In this document: positions 16,569 through 25,751 of the stretch, in pieces
Numbering within the stretch: the stretch's first letter is position 1
How the letters are laid out: the number at the start of each line of letters is the position of its first letter
Source: Burkholderiales bacterium C2
GTDB taxonomy: Bacteria > Pseudomonadota > Gammaproteobacteria > Burkholderiales > Burkholderiaceae_C
NCBI GenBank assembly: GCA_005503085.1
Contig: SCOI01000001.1
Span: forward strand, 186,001-250,000
Reading direction: 5' to 3'
Length of the DNA stretch: 64,000 nt
The notes under the pieces: model-generated
The model's input: only the letters and a program-made list of their open reading frames with translations
Told to the model about the DNA's origin: nothing
The model's database searches: none
Made by a program: the position numbers and the translations under genes

Positions 16569-17943
16569 GGGCGGCCCCTTTGAGCAGCTCATCCGGCTTG
16601 ACACGGCTGAGCACATAGCGGAACTTGCCCGAGGCCTCGGCGGCAATCTCGTCCACACAATCGACCCGCACCCGCACCTCGGCGCCGAGGCGGCGCTGGA
16701 AGGCCTGCTGGATCTGCGCGATCAGCCCCTGGTCAAAGCCGGTGCCTGGCACCACTTGCACCACGGTCTCGTCCAGGCTCAGCTGCTCGATGCGAAAACG
16801 CTGCACGCTCGGCAGATCGCGCAACACATAGATCAGCGCCAGGCCATGCATCACCGTGCCGTCCTTGGCATAGACGAAGTCGGTCGTGCGGCCTTGCACC
16901 TCCTCCAGCACCGGCAGGCCCCGACCGCAGTCGCAGGCCTGCTGGCCCAGGCGGCCGACGTCGCCGGTGCGGTAGCGGATGAAGGGGAAGTCCGTCGTGG
17001 CCATATGGGTGACGACGATCTCGCCGAGCTCACCGGCGGCGGCCGGCGTGCCATCGGCACGCACGATCTCGACGACGATGTCCTCGGCGCTGATATGCAG
17101 CTTGCCGCTGGGGCATTGATGGGCGATGAAGCCCGCGTCGCGGGCACCGTAGCCATTGGCCACCGGACAGGCAAAAGCCCGCTCCAGGCTCTGACGCTGG
17201 TCGTCGTAGAGGCGCTCGGAGGTCACGAACACGACCTTGATGCCCAGACCATCGAGCGCGATGCCGCGCTTGCCGGCATGGGCGGCGATCAGGGACAGGC
17301 TGGACGGATAGCCGAACAGCATCGCCGGCCGCTTGCTGACGATCTCGGCGACGAAACGGTCCAGATTGGCCTCGGACATCTCGAAGGCCGGCAGCAGGCT
17401 GCTGCGCATCACCGCGTCGCGCAGCTGCCGCATCCGGTCCTGGGCGCCGAGCTCGACCGGGCTGCCCCAGACCACCAACTCGGGGTCGCCGATGTCCACG
17501 CCCCACCAGCGGGTGGCCCGCCACTTGGCGCCGACATCATGGCTTTTGCGCGCCTTGCCCATGAAGAAGATCAGCGGTTCGCCGGAAGAGCCGCCGGTGT
17601 TGTAGCGCGTCAGCGGGCCGTGGCCATCGGCCTTCAGCGCCTCCGTATGGCGGCGAATCAGGGTCTTGTCCAGCAGCGGCAGGCGGGCCAGCTCGGCCAC
17701 CGAGCTCAGGCCTTGCGGATCGAAGCCCTGGGCCTCGAACAACGACCGATAGTAGGGAACGCGGCCACCGACCTCGCTCAGGAAAGCGCGCAGGCGCTTC
17801 AGTTGCTCATCGGCCAGCGCGGCAGGGCTCAGCCACTGGCTGCGCTCCAGGCGTTTTCGCACGGCGACGCTGGCATGGCCCTTGACCGCCTCATGCAGCG
17901 GGAACAGCAGGTGTGAGCACAGGGCGGTGTAGAGGCTACTCAA
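16561..17943 (-). CDS. PaaK-like AMP-forming CoA ligase family protein
   Basis: The protein has about 460 residues and resembles phenylacetate-CoA ligase (PaaK/CapK-like) proteins of EPS clusters. The phosphate-binding loop is RYNTGGSSGEPLIFF, followed by GYGARDAGFIAHQ and the adenylate-site block FPFIRYRTGDVGRL; a late basic segment EASGKFRYVLSRV provides a lysine in the place of the catalytic one. It would activate a carboxylic acid as acyl-AMP, possibly for transfer to a sugar. I favour TTG at 17943, which overlaps the upstream TGA (TTGA), since the protein then starts SSLYTALCSHLLFPLHE; an ATG at 17991 is the alternative and would add 16 residues. The substrate is unknown. Confidence 0.82.
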   Translation of the reverse strand: MSSLYTALCSHLLFPLHEAVKGHASVAVRKRLERSQWLSPAALADEQLKRLRAFLSEVGGRVPYYRSLFEAQGFDPQGLSSVAELARLPLLDKTLIRRHTEALKADGHGPLTRYNTGGSSGEPLIFFMGKARKSHDVGAKWRATRWWGVDIGDPELVVWGSPVELGAQDRMRQLRDAVMRSSLLPAFEMSEANLDRFVAEIVSKRPAMLFGYPSSLSLIAAHAGKRGIALDGLGIKVVFVTSERLYDDQRQSLERAFACPVANGYGARDAGFIAHQCPSGKLHISAEDIVVEIVRADGTPAAAGELGEIVVTHMATTDFPFIRYRTGDVGRLGQQACDCGRGLPVLEEVQGRTTDFVYAKDGTVMHGLALIYVLRDLPSVQRFRIEQLSLDETVVQVVPGTGFDQGLIAQIQQAFQRRLGAEVRVRVDCVDEIAAEASGKFRYVLSRVKPDELLKGAAHA

Positions 17944-20063
17944 GATGTCGTTTCTCGCGAATTGATGGCGCGCCGGTAGGCATCGAGCCACAGCGGTCGG
18001 ACCTGCGGCCAGGCGTAGCGCTGCGCCTGCAGCAGGGCCGCCGCGCGCAGCCGCTGTGCCAGCTCACGGTCGGTCAGCAGGCGCAGCACGCTGTCGGCCA
18101 TGCGCCGGTGGTCGCCGATGGGCACCAGCAAACCGGTCTGGCCGTCGTCCAGCAGATCGGGAATGCCACCGGCGTTGGTGCTGACCATGGGAACACCGCT
18201 GGCGAAGGCCTCCAGGATCGAGATCGGCATATTGTCGACGGTACTCGCATTCAGGGCGCAATCGGCCTGCGCATACCAGCGCGGCATGCCGGCATTGTCA
18301 ACCCGGCCGACAAACTCGACCGATTCACCCAGCCCCAGCTGAGCCGCCAGCCCCAGCAGTTCCGCACGTTGCGGCCCTTCGCCGGCGACCACCAGGGTGG
18401 CGAGCGGGTAGTGTTCACGCACCCGGGCAAAGGCGCGGATCGCGGTGGCGTTGTCGTAGATGGGCTCGAGATTGCGTGCCACCAGCAGACGCGGCGCCGA
18501 GCCGACGTCGCGCAGCGGCCGCGCCTCGAAGCGCGACAGGTCGACGATGTTCGGGATGATCTCGGCCGTCAGCCCATGCTTGGCAAAGACGCGCTGCAAA
18601 AAGGCCGAGGGCGTGACCCGCAGCGTCGCCTGACCCAGCAGCCGGCGCACATGGGCCGGCCCCTGGCTGAAGAACTCGTCGGCCAGGCCGCCGCGGTAGT
18701 TGATGATGAAGGGCACGCCACGGCGGTGCGCCATGCGGGCCACCGGCAGCACGAACAAATGCCAGGCCCAGCCGGAATTGGCCAGGATGTGGACCACCGC
18801 CGCCTCGCGCAGCTCGCGGCGCGCCTGCAGCAGATAGGGCAGCAGGCGCACCAGGGCCCGCACGACCGGCAACTTGCCGGCGAAGGCCGGCCGGTAGGGC
18901 GCATTGGTGCGCAGCAGCCGCACGTCCAGGCCTTCGGCGCGCAGCAGGCGCAGCAGTTGCTCGCACTGGTTGGCCATGCCCCCGGCCGGCGGTGGCAGCG
19001 GCCCGACGATCAGGATGGGGCCTGCCGGCGCGCCAGTGGCCTGGGCCCGGACTCGCCCACTGCCCAGTTGGCGCAGGCGACTATGGCTGACAAGGAACAG
19101 CAGCAGCGCCGCCGGCATCAGCCAGGCCAGCAGCAGCAGGCGCTGCTGCAGCTGCCGCAGGCGGGCTATCGGCTCCGCCGGGCTGCCGGCGGCCGCGATC
19201 GCGAGCTGTGGCTGCAGGCCCAGCGCGATCGCCGCCACCTGCTCGGCATGCACCGAGACCCGACCCAGCGCATGAACCAGCGGCTGCCGGTCATGGCTCG
19301 GACCATTGTTGCCCAGCCAAAGATACCACTGGCCGGCGCCGCGCTGGAAGTAGTCCCAGGCCTTGGCCTCGATGACAAAACCCGGCCGCGCCGGTGCATG
19401 CAGGGCGTGCAGCCGCAATGCGGGGTCGCGGCGCAGCAGTGCCGCACGGAACTCCAGTGCAGCCAGCGGCGCCCCGCCATCACCGAGGCTGAAGTAGTAG
19501 TTGTTGAAGACGTCCAGCAGCTGCCAGCGGCCGGCCTGGCGGTTCCAGATCTCGGCGAACACATGGCCATGGCCGCCATAGCCATCAAAGGAGAAGGCCC
19601 AGGAGCGGCTGAACAGGCCGGCCGCGTGGGCCAGCGCCTCGAAGGTCTGGACGAAATCGGCGCAATAGCCGTCGCCCTGCTCGACGATGCGGCGGTAGGT
19701 GGTCTGCAGATCCGACTGGATGGCCCCGCCATTGAGCTTGGGGCTGCCGCCCAGCAGATGCTGGCTGATCAGGCGCGCGCGCGCCCAGTCGTCGGGGGCC
19801 GTCGCCAGGCCCAGCGATTCGACGAGTCTCACCATCTCGGGCGCCGGCGCGGCCTTCTCGCTCAGAAAGGCCGGCGGCACGGCCGCCGGTGTCCACGGCT
19901 GCAGCGGGTCGAACTGAGTGTTCAGCAGCCAGGCATTGCGCAGGCGCACCAGCTCGGTGGCGCTGCCCAGATAGGGCGCGATCAGGCCCAGGCCGACCAG
20001 CAAGGCCAGCAGACTGAGGCGCCGACACCAGCGCCAGCCCGACGCCGGCGGCCGCTGAGTCAC
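17940..20063 (-). CDS. Membrane-spanning transglutaminase-like/GT4 glycosyltransferase fusion
   Basis: The 707-residue protein starts at GTG 20063, overlapping the upstream stop (GTGA). A first membrane helix lies at about 16-33. Residues 36-305 are a transglutaminase-like domain with the full triad order Cys134 (GDGYCADFVQTF), His167 (GHGHVFAEIW) and Asp184 (LLDVFNNYYF). A second helix follows at about 309-325. Residues 349-700 form a GT4 domain (ILIVGPLPPPAGGMANQ at its start, NIVDLSRFE, and a DX7E version of the donor site, D610/E618). With two helices the papain-like domain faces the periplasm and the transferase the cytoplasm. Its function is probably to couple a periplasmic acyl-transfer or protease-like step to sugar addition; this is inference. 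Confidence 0.85.
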   Translation of the reverse strand: MTQRPPASGWRWCRRLSLLALLVGLGLIAPYLGSATELVRLRNAWLLNTQFDPLQPWTPAAVPPAFLSEKAAPAPEMVRLVESLGLATAPDDWARARLISQHLLGGSPKLNGGAIQSDLQTTYRRIVEQGDGYCADFVQTFEALAHAAGLFSRSWAFSFDGYGGHGHVFAEIWNRQAGRWQLLDVFNNYYFSLGDGGAPLAALEFRAALLRRDPALRLHALHAPARPGFVIEAKAWDYFQRGAGQWYLWLGNNGPSHDRQPLVHALGRVSVHAEQVAAIALGLQPQLAIAAAGSPAEPIARLRQLQQRLLLLAWLMPAALLLFLVSHSRLRQLGSGRVRAQATGAPAGPILIVGPLPPPAGGMANQCEQLLRLLRAEGLDVRLLRTNAPYRPAFAGKLPVVRALVRLLPYLLQARRELREAAVVHILANSGWAWHLFVLPVARMAHRRGVPFIINYRGGLADEFFSQGPAHVRRLLGQATLRVTPSAFLQRVFAKHGLTAEIIPNIVDLSRFEARPLRDVGSAPRLLVARNLEPIYDNATAIRAFARVREHYPLATLVVAGEGPQRAELLGLAAQLGLGESVEFVGRVDNAGMPRWYAQADCALNASTVDNMPISILEAFASGVPMVSTNAGGIPDLLDDGQTGLLVPIGDHRRMADSVLRLLTDRELAQRLRAAALLQAQRYAWPQVRPLWLDAYRRAINSRETTS

Positions 20064-21376
20064 CAGCTGAGCCCTTCCAGCCTGGCCTTGAAGGCGCCCG
20101 GATTGGGCACCCGCACCAGGTCCAGCACATAGTGCTGCGGACCGGCCAGTTCGGCCACGGCGCTTGCGATCTCGGCGCCGGACAGGCCCATGACCAGCAG
20201 TTCGGAGTCCTGCACCACCTCGGCCAGATCGGCCTTCAGCATCTCGCCGATATGCGGCAGATGCTTCTGCACAAAACTGCGGTTGGCGCCCAGCAGGCTG
20301 GCCAGATGCACCTCGGGGTCGTAGACCGAGAGCTGCATGCCCTTGCCGATCAGCTGTTCGGCCAGGGTCACCAGCGGGCTTTCGCGCAGATCGTCGGTGC
20401 CGGTCTTGAAGGACAGGCCGATGAAGCCGACCTTGCGCTTGCCCTGGGCCAGCAGCTTGTTGAGCGCCTGGTCCAGATGCTGGCGGTTGGACGGCAGGAT
20501 GCCGGCCAGCATCGGCAGCTCGAGATCATGGGTCTTGGCCAGATAGGTGGTGGCGCGCAGATCCTTGGGCAGGCAGGAGCCGCCGAAGGCGAAACCCGGG
20601 CGCAAGTAGGCGCGCGAGATGTTCAGCTGCGTGTCCTGGCAGACCAGGTCCATCACCTCGAAGGGGTCGACACCCAGCGCATCGCACAGCCGGGCGGTCT
20701 CGTTGGCGAAGGTGATCTTCAGCGCATGGAAGTTGTTGCAGCTGTACTTCATCATCTCGGCCGAGCGCACCGAGGTCTTGATGAACTTGCAGGGCAGATG
20801 GCCGAACAAGGCCTGCAGACGCTCGATGGGATAGTCGTGGTTGGCGCCGATGATGGTGAACGGCGGCTTGTCGTAGTCGCGGATCGAGCTGCCCTCGCGC
20901 AGGAACTCGGGCTGGAAGCACAGATGGAAATCGACACCGTCGCGCTTGCCCGAGACCCGCTCGATGATGGGGCGCAGCACGTCTTCGACGGTGCCCGGCA
21001 CCAGGGTCGAGCGGAACACCACCACATGCGGCTCGCTCTTCTCGGCCAAGGCCTGGCCGATCTGCTCGGCCAGGCGCAGCACCGCGCCCTGGTCCTGGCT
21101 GCCATTGGGCGCCGAGGGCGTGCCGACGCAGATCAGCGAGATCTCGCTGGCCAGCACGGCCTGCTTCGCATCGACCGTGACGCTGACCTTGCCGCTGCTC
21201 GCGACGTTGGCCATCAGCTCGACCATGCCCTCCTCCACCACCGGCGTCTTGCCGGCGCGGATCAGCTCCAGCTTGGCCTGCTCGATATCGACGCCGATCA
21301 CCTCATGGCCGTCGCGCGACAGACAGGCCAGCGACACCGCGCCGACATAGCCGAGCCCAAAAATACTGATCTTCAT
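20060..21376 (-). CDS. GDP-mannose 6-dehydrogenase-like nucleotide-sugar dehydrogenase
   Basis: The 438-residue cytoplasmic enzyme starts MKISIFGLGYVG with the NAD-binding GxGxxG. The catalytic-cysteine block AFGGSCLPKDLRA puts Cys at residue 268, the same position as in Pseudomonas AlgD, and the length matches AlgD (about 436). Other family features are FRSTLVPGT, FQPEFLREGS and YSCNNFHALK. The reaction would be the NAD-dependent two-step oxidation of GDP-mannose to GDP-mannuronate, giving an acidic EPS component; UDP-glucose as substrate is less likely because UGD enzymes usually read GGSCFPKD. ATG 21376 overlaps the upstream stop by ATGA; the in-frame extension upstream is inside the neighbouring gene. 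Confidence 0.88.
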   Translation of the reverse strand: MKISIFGLGYVGAVSLACLSRDGHEVIGVDIEQAKLELIRAGKTPVVEEGMVELMANVASSGKVSVTVDAKQAVLASEISLICVGTPSAPNGSQDQGAVLRLAEQIGQALAEKSEPHVVVFRSTLVPGTVEDVLRPIIERVSGKRDGVDFHLCFQPEFLREGSSIRDYDKPPFTIIGANHDYPIERLQALFGHLPCKFIKTSVRSAEMMKYSCNNFHALKITFANETARLCDALGVDPFEVMDLVCQDTQLNISRAYLRPGFAFGGSCLPKDLRATTYLAKTHDLELPMLAGILPSNRQHLDQALNKLLAQGKRKVGFIGLSFKTGTDDLRESPLVTLAEQLIGKGMQLSVYDPEVHLASLLGANRSFVQKHLPHIGEMLKADLAEVVQDSELLVMGLSGAEIASAVAELAGPQHYVLDLVRVPNPGAFKARLEGLSW

Positions 21377-22602
21377 GCCACACCTGCCTCTTGCTTTGTA
21401 TTGGGTTTCGTTACGGATGGGTCGACGAGCCGGGCAATGATGCCATCGAGCCGCTGCATCGAACGCGGCCACGCATGGTGGCTGAGCATGCGTTCACGCC
21501 CGGCCCGGGCCAGGCGCTCGCGCTCCTGCGCATCACCGGTCACGCGCAGGATGGCTGCGACGATCTGCTGCGGCGTGTCGGCCACCAGCAGATGGGCACC
21601 GTCCTCGGCATCCACGCCACCGGCCGCGCAGCTGCTGGTGACCACCGGCACACCCATCGCCATCGCCTCGAGAATCTTGTTCTGCGTGCCGCGCGCAATC
21701 GCCAGGGGCGCCACCATCACCGCCGACTGCCGCACATAAGGCCGCACATCGGGCACCGAGCCGGTCACCGTGACGCCCGGCAGCTCGCCGAGCTGGCGCA
21801 TCTGCGGCGAGGGGTCGGCGCCGATGATCAGCAGTTTCATGGCCGGCCGCTGCGCCCGCAGCAAGGGCCAGACCTCGGCGCAGAAGCGCGCCATGCACTG
21901 CTGGTTCGGGTAGTAGTCCATGCGGCCGATGAAGCTGACCGTGTCGGCGTCGTAGGCCTGCTCGCCGGGCGAGAAGAACTCGGCATCGACGCCGTTGGGG
22001 AACCAGTCGGTGGCCGCGCCGGTGCCGTAGCCGTCCAGCGTCTGCCACTCGGCACGGGTGGTCGCGGTGCAGATGTCGAAACGCCGCGCCAGGCGCTTCT
22101 CGGCCGCCAGCATCTTGTAGCCCTCGAGCCGGTAGCCCAGCGAGAGCGGAAACGGCTTGTAGTTCGCGTACTCCAGCCATTTCTGCGAGTCCATATCGCC
22201 GAAATCCAGGATCTTAGGAATGTCCTGCACATGCTCGACATACTGGGCCACCGACGAGCAGTGCACGAAGATCAGGTCCCAGCGGCGGCTGGCCAGCAGC
22301 GCGTCGACGCGCGCGCGCAGCGCCGGCGAGTAAAAGTAGCCCATCGACGAGGGCGTGGTCAGCGGCAGGCGCACGATCATCCGCAGGAACTGCACCGGGT
22401 TGTGCACCCGCGCCATCTCGAAGGCCTCGCAGTGCGGCGCGATGCCCTGCCCTTCGACGCCCTCATCCTCGGCCCGCACCAGCGAGCACACGGTCACCCG
22501 GTGGCCGGCCGCGCTGAGGTGGCGGATCATATTGAAGGGCCGGATCTTGCCGCCGCGCTTGGGCGGGAACGGAAAGCGGTGGCAGAGATAGAGAATATTC
22601 AT
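21373..22602 (-). CDS. XrtA-associated GT4 sugar transferase (stp1 type)
   Basis: The 409-residue protein matches the family recalled as TIGR03087: it starts MNILYLCHRFPFPPKRGGKI, has the signature ILDFGDMDSQKWLEYA and the donor-site block ARGTQNKILEAMAMGVPVV. GT-B fold, cytoplasmic; it adds one sugar of the EPS repeat. Both ends overlap neighbours by ATGA, placing it in the core of the minus-strand operon between an amidotransferase and the GDP-mannose dehydrogenase. The C-terminal 15 residues are poorly conserved and polar. Confidence 0.93.
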   Translation of the reverse strand: MNILYLCHRFPFPPKRGGKIRPFNMIRHLSAAGHRVTVCSLVRAEDEGVEGQGIAPHCEAFEMARVHNPVQFLRMIVRLPLTTPSSMGYFYSPALRARVDALLASRRWDLIFVHCSSVAQYVEHVQDIPKILDFGDMDSQKWLEYANYKPFPLSLGYRLEGYKMLAAEKRLARRFDICTATTRAEWQTLDGYGTGAATDWFPNGVDAEFFSPGEQAYDADTVSFIGRMDYYPNQQCMARFCAEVWPLLRAQRPAMKLLIIGADPSPQMRQLGELPGVTVTGSVPDVRPYVRQSAVMVAPLAIARGTQNKILEAMAMGVPVVTSSCAAGGVDAEDGAHLLVADTPQQIVAAILRVTGDAQERERLARAGRERMLSHHAWPRSMQRLDGIIARLVDPSVTKPNTKQEAGVA

Positions 22603-24521
22603 GCGAGATAGGACTTCAGCTCCAGGGCCACATCGGCCGGGTCGCGCCGGTCCAGATAGATGCGGCTCCAGATCTCCAGATTCATCAGCGCCAGCAGCGA
22701 GTCGGTGCCGTCGATGCGGTTGGCCTCGTGGTCGGCCATCAGCGCGGCCACGACGCCGGGCGCGAACAGGCCGCGCGCACGGATGAGCTCGGGGCTGAGC
22801 AGCCGGCGCAGCAGCGGCGCCAGCTCGCGCTTGAGCCAGGCACCCATCGGCGTGCCGAAGCCGCGCTTCTTGCGGTCCAGGATGTCGGGCGGCAGCATGC
22901 CGTCGAGCGCCTGCTTCAGCACATGCTTGAGGCGACCGTTCCTGACCTTGATGGCCGCCGGCATCGAGGCGGCCAGCTCCAGCAACTCATGATCGAGCAG
23001 CGGCACGCGACATTCCAGCGAGACCGCCATGCTCATCTTGTCGGTCAGCAGCAGCAGATCGTCGGGCAGCTGGGTCTCGGCATCGACGGCCAGCATGCGG
23101 TTGAGCTCGTCGGCATGGCCGGCGGTCTCGAAGGCGCGGGCCAGCGGGTCCTGGCCCGCGCCGCCATCCAGCAGCAGGCCGGCAATCAGCTGCGGCTGCA
23201 GCACCTGCAGATAGCTCTGATAGCGGGCATCGGCGCCCATATCGGCCGAGGCGATGAAGCCCTTGGCCAGGCGCAGCGTGTTCAGCAGGCCGGAATGGCG
23301 GTCCGCCGGCAGCCGCGCCGCGGCGGCACCGATCAGGCCACGCATCCAGCCCGGCAGCGCCTGGTAGCGCTGTGCATAGTGGCCGCCCAGATAGCGGCGG
23401 TAGCCACCGAACAGCTCATCGCCGCCAACGCCGGACAGAATCACCTTGACGTCCTGGCGCGCGAACTGCGAGACCAGATAGGTGGTGATGAAGGCGGTGT
23501 CGGCCAGCGGCTCGTCCATATGCCACAGCAGCTGCGGCAGCAGGCCGACGACATCGGGCTTGACCAGGATTTCCTTGTGCTGCGTGCCGAACAGCTGAGC
23601 CACCTGACGCGCATAAGGCAGCTCGTTGTAGAGCGCCTCGGCCTCGCCGCCCTCGAAACCGATCGCATAGGTGCGGATCGGCTCGCTGGAGTGCCGGGCC
23701 ATATAGCCGACCACCGCGCTGGAGTCGACACCGCCGGACAGGAAGGCGCCGATCGGCACATCGCTGACCATCTGCATGCGCACCGAGCGGTCGAGCTCGC
23801 TGCGCACCCGGTCGATCCAGCCGCGCTCGTCCAGATCATGGCGCACGCCCGGTGCAAGCCGCCAGTAGCGCCATTCGCGCACCTGGCCGCGCTCGACCGC
23901 CAGCAGCGTCGCCGGCGGCAGCTTGCGGATGCCCTTGAAGATGCTGCCCGGCGCGGCCACATAGCCGAGCTGCAGATAGCTGGCCAGCACCGAGCGGTCG
24001 AGCTCGGCGCTGACGCCCGGCAGGGCCAGCAAGGCCTTGGCCTCGGTCGCGAAGGCCAGGCGCTGGCCGTCCTGCATCACATACAGCGGCTTGACGCCGA
24101 TACGGTCGCGGCCGATCAGCAGGCGCTGGCGGCGCGCGTCCCAGAGCGCGAAGTCGAACATGCCGTTGAGGCGATGGACGAAGTCGTCGCCCTCGGCGTC
24201 ATAGAGATGCAGCAGCACCTCGCTGTCGGAGCCGGTCTTGAAATGAAAGCCCTTGGCCTGCAGCTCGGCGCGCAGCTCGCGGTAGTTGTAGATCTCGCCA
24301 TTGCAGACCAGCCAGAGGCTGCCGTCCGCGTTCGACAGCGGCTGGTGGCCACCGGAGAGGTCGATGATGGAGAGCCGGCGCATCGCGATGCCGCAAGGGC
24401 CATCGATATGCTGCCCCTCATCGTCGGGGCCACGGTGCTGGGTGACGAGCCCCATGGCCGACAGCTCGGCCGGATTGACGGGCGCTGCATCGAAACGGTA
24501 GATGCCGTGAATGCCACACAT
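22599..24521 (-). CDS. Asparagine-synthase-type amidotransferase (glutamine-dependent)
   Basis: The 640-residue protein begins MCGIHGIYRF, so the Cys2 nucleophile of the class II glutaminase domain is intact; HRGPDDEGQHI, RLSIIDLSGGHQPL and NGEIYNYRELR complete that domain (residues about 1-215). The synthetase domain carries the PP-loop SGGVDSSAVVGYMA and GVGGDELFGGYRRY. It would transfer glutamine ammonia to an adenylated carboxylate, in EPS loci most likely the C6 carboxyl of a uronic acid to give a uronamide; the two dehydrogenases in this operon make such acids. A second, more typical XrtA amidotransferase lies 1.2 kb upstream. Stop overlaps the next gene by ATGA. Confidence 0.93.
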   Translation of the reverse strand: MCGIHGIYRFDAAPVNPAELSAMGLVTQHRGPDDEGQHIDGPCGIAMRRLSIIDLSGGHQPLSNADGSLWLVCNGEIYNYRELRAELQAKGFHFKTGSDSEVLLHLYDAEGDDFVHRLNGMFDFALWDARRQRLLIGRDRIGVKPLYVMQDGQRLAFATEAKALLALPGVSAELDRSVLASYLQLGYVAAPGSIFKGIRKLPPATLLAVERGQVREWRYWRLAPGVRHDLDERGWIDRVRSELDRSVRMQMVSDVPIGAFLSGGVDSSAVVGYMARHSSEPIRTYAIGFEGGEAEALYNELPYARQVAQLFGTQHKEILVKPDVVGLLPQLLWHMDEPLADTAFITTYLVSQFARQDVKVILSGVGGDELFGGYRRYLGGHYAQRYQALPGWMRGLIGAAAARLPADRHSGLLNTLRLAKGFIASADMGADARYQSYLQVLQPQLIAGLLLDGGAGQDPLARAFETAGHADELNRMLAVDAETQLPDDLLLLTDKMSMAVSLECRVPLLDHELLELAASMPAAIKVRNGRLKHVLKQALDGMLPPDILDRKKRGFGTPMGAWLKRELAPLLRRLLSPELIRARGLFAPGVVAALMADHEANRIDGTDSLLALMNLEIWSRIYLDRRDPADVALELKSYLA

Positions 24522-24527
24522 AGGGGT

Positions 24528-25751
24528 TCAGGCCTCGAAGGATTGGGGAAGCGTGCGGCCATGGCGCTGCAGTGCCCGGCGGTACACCTCCTGGTAGCGC
24601 GCCACGCTGCGCGCCCAGGTGCGCTCCTGCTCGACAAAGCGTCGGGCCTGTGCGGCGATCTGCGGCCAGCGCTCGCGCTCGGCCAGCAAGGCGCTGATCG
24701 AGGCGACCAGCGCATCGACGTCGCCGGCCTTGAACAGATGGCCGGTCTCGCCGTGCCGCACCAGTTCGCGATGGCCGCCGACATCGGAGGCCACGAACAT
24801 GCGCCCCTGGGCCATGGCCTCCAGCGGCTTCAGCGGCGTGACCAGCTCGGTCAGCCGGATCGGCAGGCGGGGATAGGCCAGGATGTCGATCAGTTCGTAG
24901 TAACGCTGCACCTCGGCATGCGGCACCCGGCCGGTGAAGATCACCTGCTGCTGCAGACCCAAGGTCTGCACCTGCGCCTTCAGCGCCTCTTCCTGCGGCC
25001 CGCCGCCGACCAGCAGCACGCGCAGCTGCGGCGTGGTCGGCAGCAGCCGGGCCGCCGCCTCCAGCAGCAGATGCAGGCCTTCGTAGCCGTAGAAGGAGCC
25101 GGCGAAACCCAGCACCGTGGCGCCGCCCAGGCCCAGACGCTCGCGCAGCGCGGCATCGGGCGCGACGCCGAACTGGAAGGCCTCGGCATCGACCGCGTTC
25201 GGGATCACCGTGATGCGCTCGTTCGGGATGCCGCGCACCGCGATATCCTGGCGCAGTCCCTCACAAATCGTCGTCACCTGGTCGGCACGCGCCAGCGCAA
25301 AGCTCTCCAGCGCGCGCGAGACCCGGTAGCGCAGGCTGCCCTCGGTGGTCGTGCCATGGTCGACCGCCGCGTCCTCCCAGGAGGCGCGCATCTCGTAGAC
25401 CACCGGCAGGCGCAGGCGCCGCCCGACCCACAGGCTGGGCAAGGCATTGAGCAGGGGCGAATGCGCGTGGATCAGGTCCGGCTTCTCGGCCAGCACCAGC
25501 TCGCGCAGACGTTTTGCGGTCAGCTGCATCTGGCGTATCAGGCCGGTGCCGGGCTCGCTGGGCGTGCGATGAAAACGCCAGCCGCCGGCCTCCTCGGCCA
25601 GCGCCGGGCCATGGCCCTGCTTGGGCGTGGTCAGGTGCAGGGTGGTCCAGCCCAGCGCTCGCTGCTCGCGCAGGATGGAGGCGGTGCGGAAGCTGTAGCC
25701 GCTGTGCAGGGGAAGCGAATGGTCCAGCACATGGAGAACGCGCAGGCTCAT
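24528..25751 (-). CDS. XrtA-associated GT4 glycosyltransferase (Daro_2409/stp3 type)
   Basis: The 407-residue protein starts MSLRVLHVLDHSLPLHSGYS, followed by ILREQRALGWTTLHLTTPKQ, the opening of the family recalled as TIGR04063. The second GT-B half has GFAGSFYGYEGLHLLLEA and the donor region LVTPLKPLEAMAQG. ATG 25751 overlaps the upstream amidotransferase stop by ATGA; the longer open frame to 26135 runs inside that gene and is rejected. It should add a sugar to the repeat unit. It lies between the two glutamine-dependent amidotransferases, with 6 bases to the next gene. Confidence 0.94.
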   Translation of the reverse strand: MSLRVLHVLDHSLPLHSGYSFRTASILREQRALGWTTLHLTTPKQGHGPALAEEAGGWRFHRTPSEPGTGLIRQMQLTAKRLRELVLAEKPDLIHAHSPLLNALPSLWVGRRLRLPVVYEMRASWEDAAVDHGTTTEGSLRYRVSRALESFALARADQVTTICEGLRQDIAVRGIPNERITVIPNAVDAEAFQFGVAPDAALRERLGLGGATVLGFAGSFYGYEGLHLLLEAAARLLPTTPQLRVLLVGGGPQEEALKAQVQTLGLQQQVIFTGRVPHAEVQRYYELIDILAYPRLPIRLTELVTPLKPLEAMAQGRMFVASDVGGHRELVRHGETGHLFKAGDVDALVASISALLAERERWPQIAAQARRFVEQERTWARSVARYQEVYRRALQRHGRTLPQSFEA

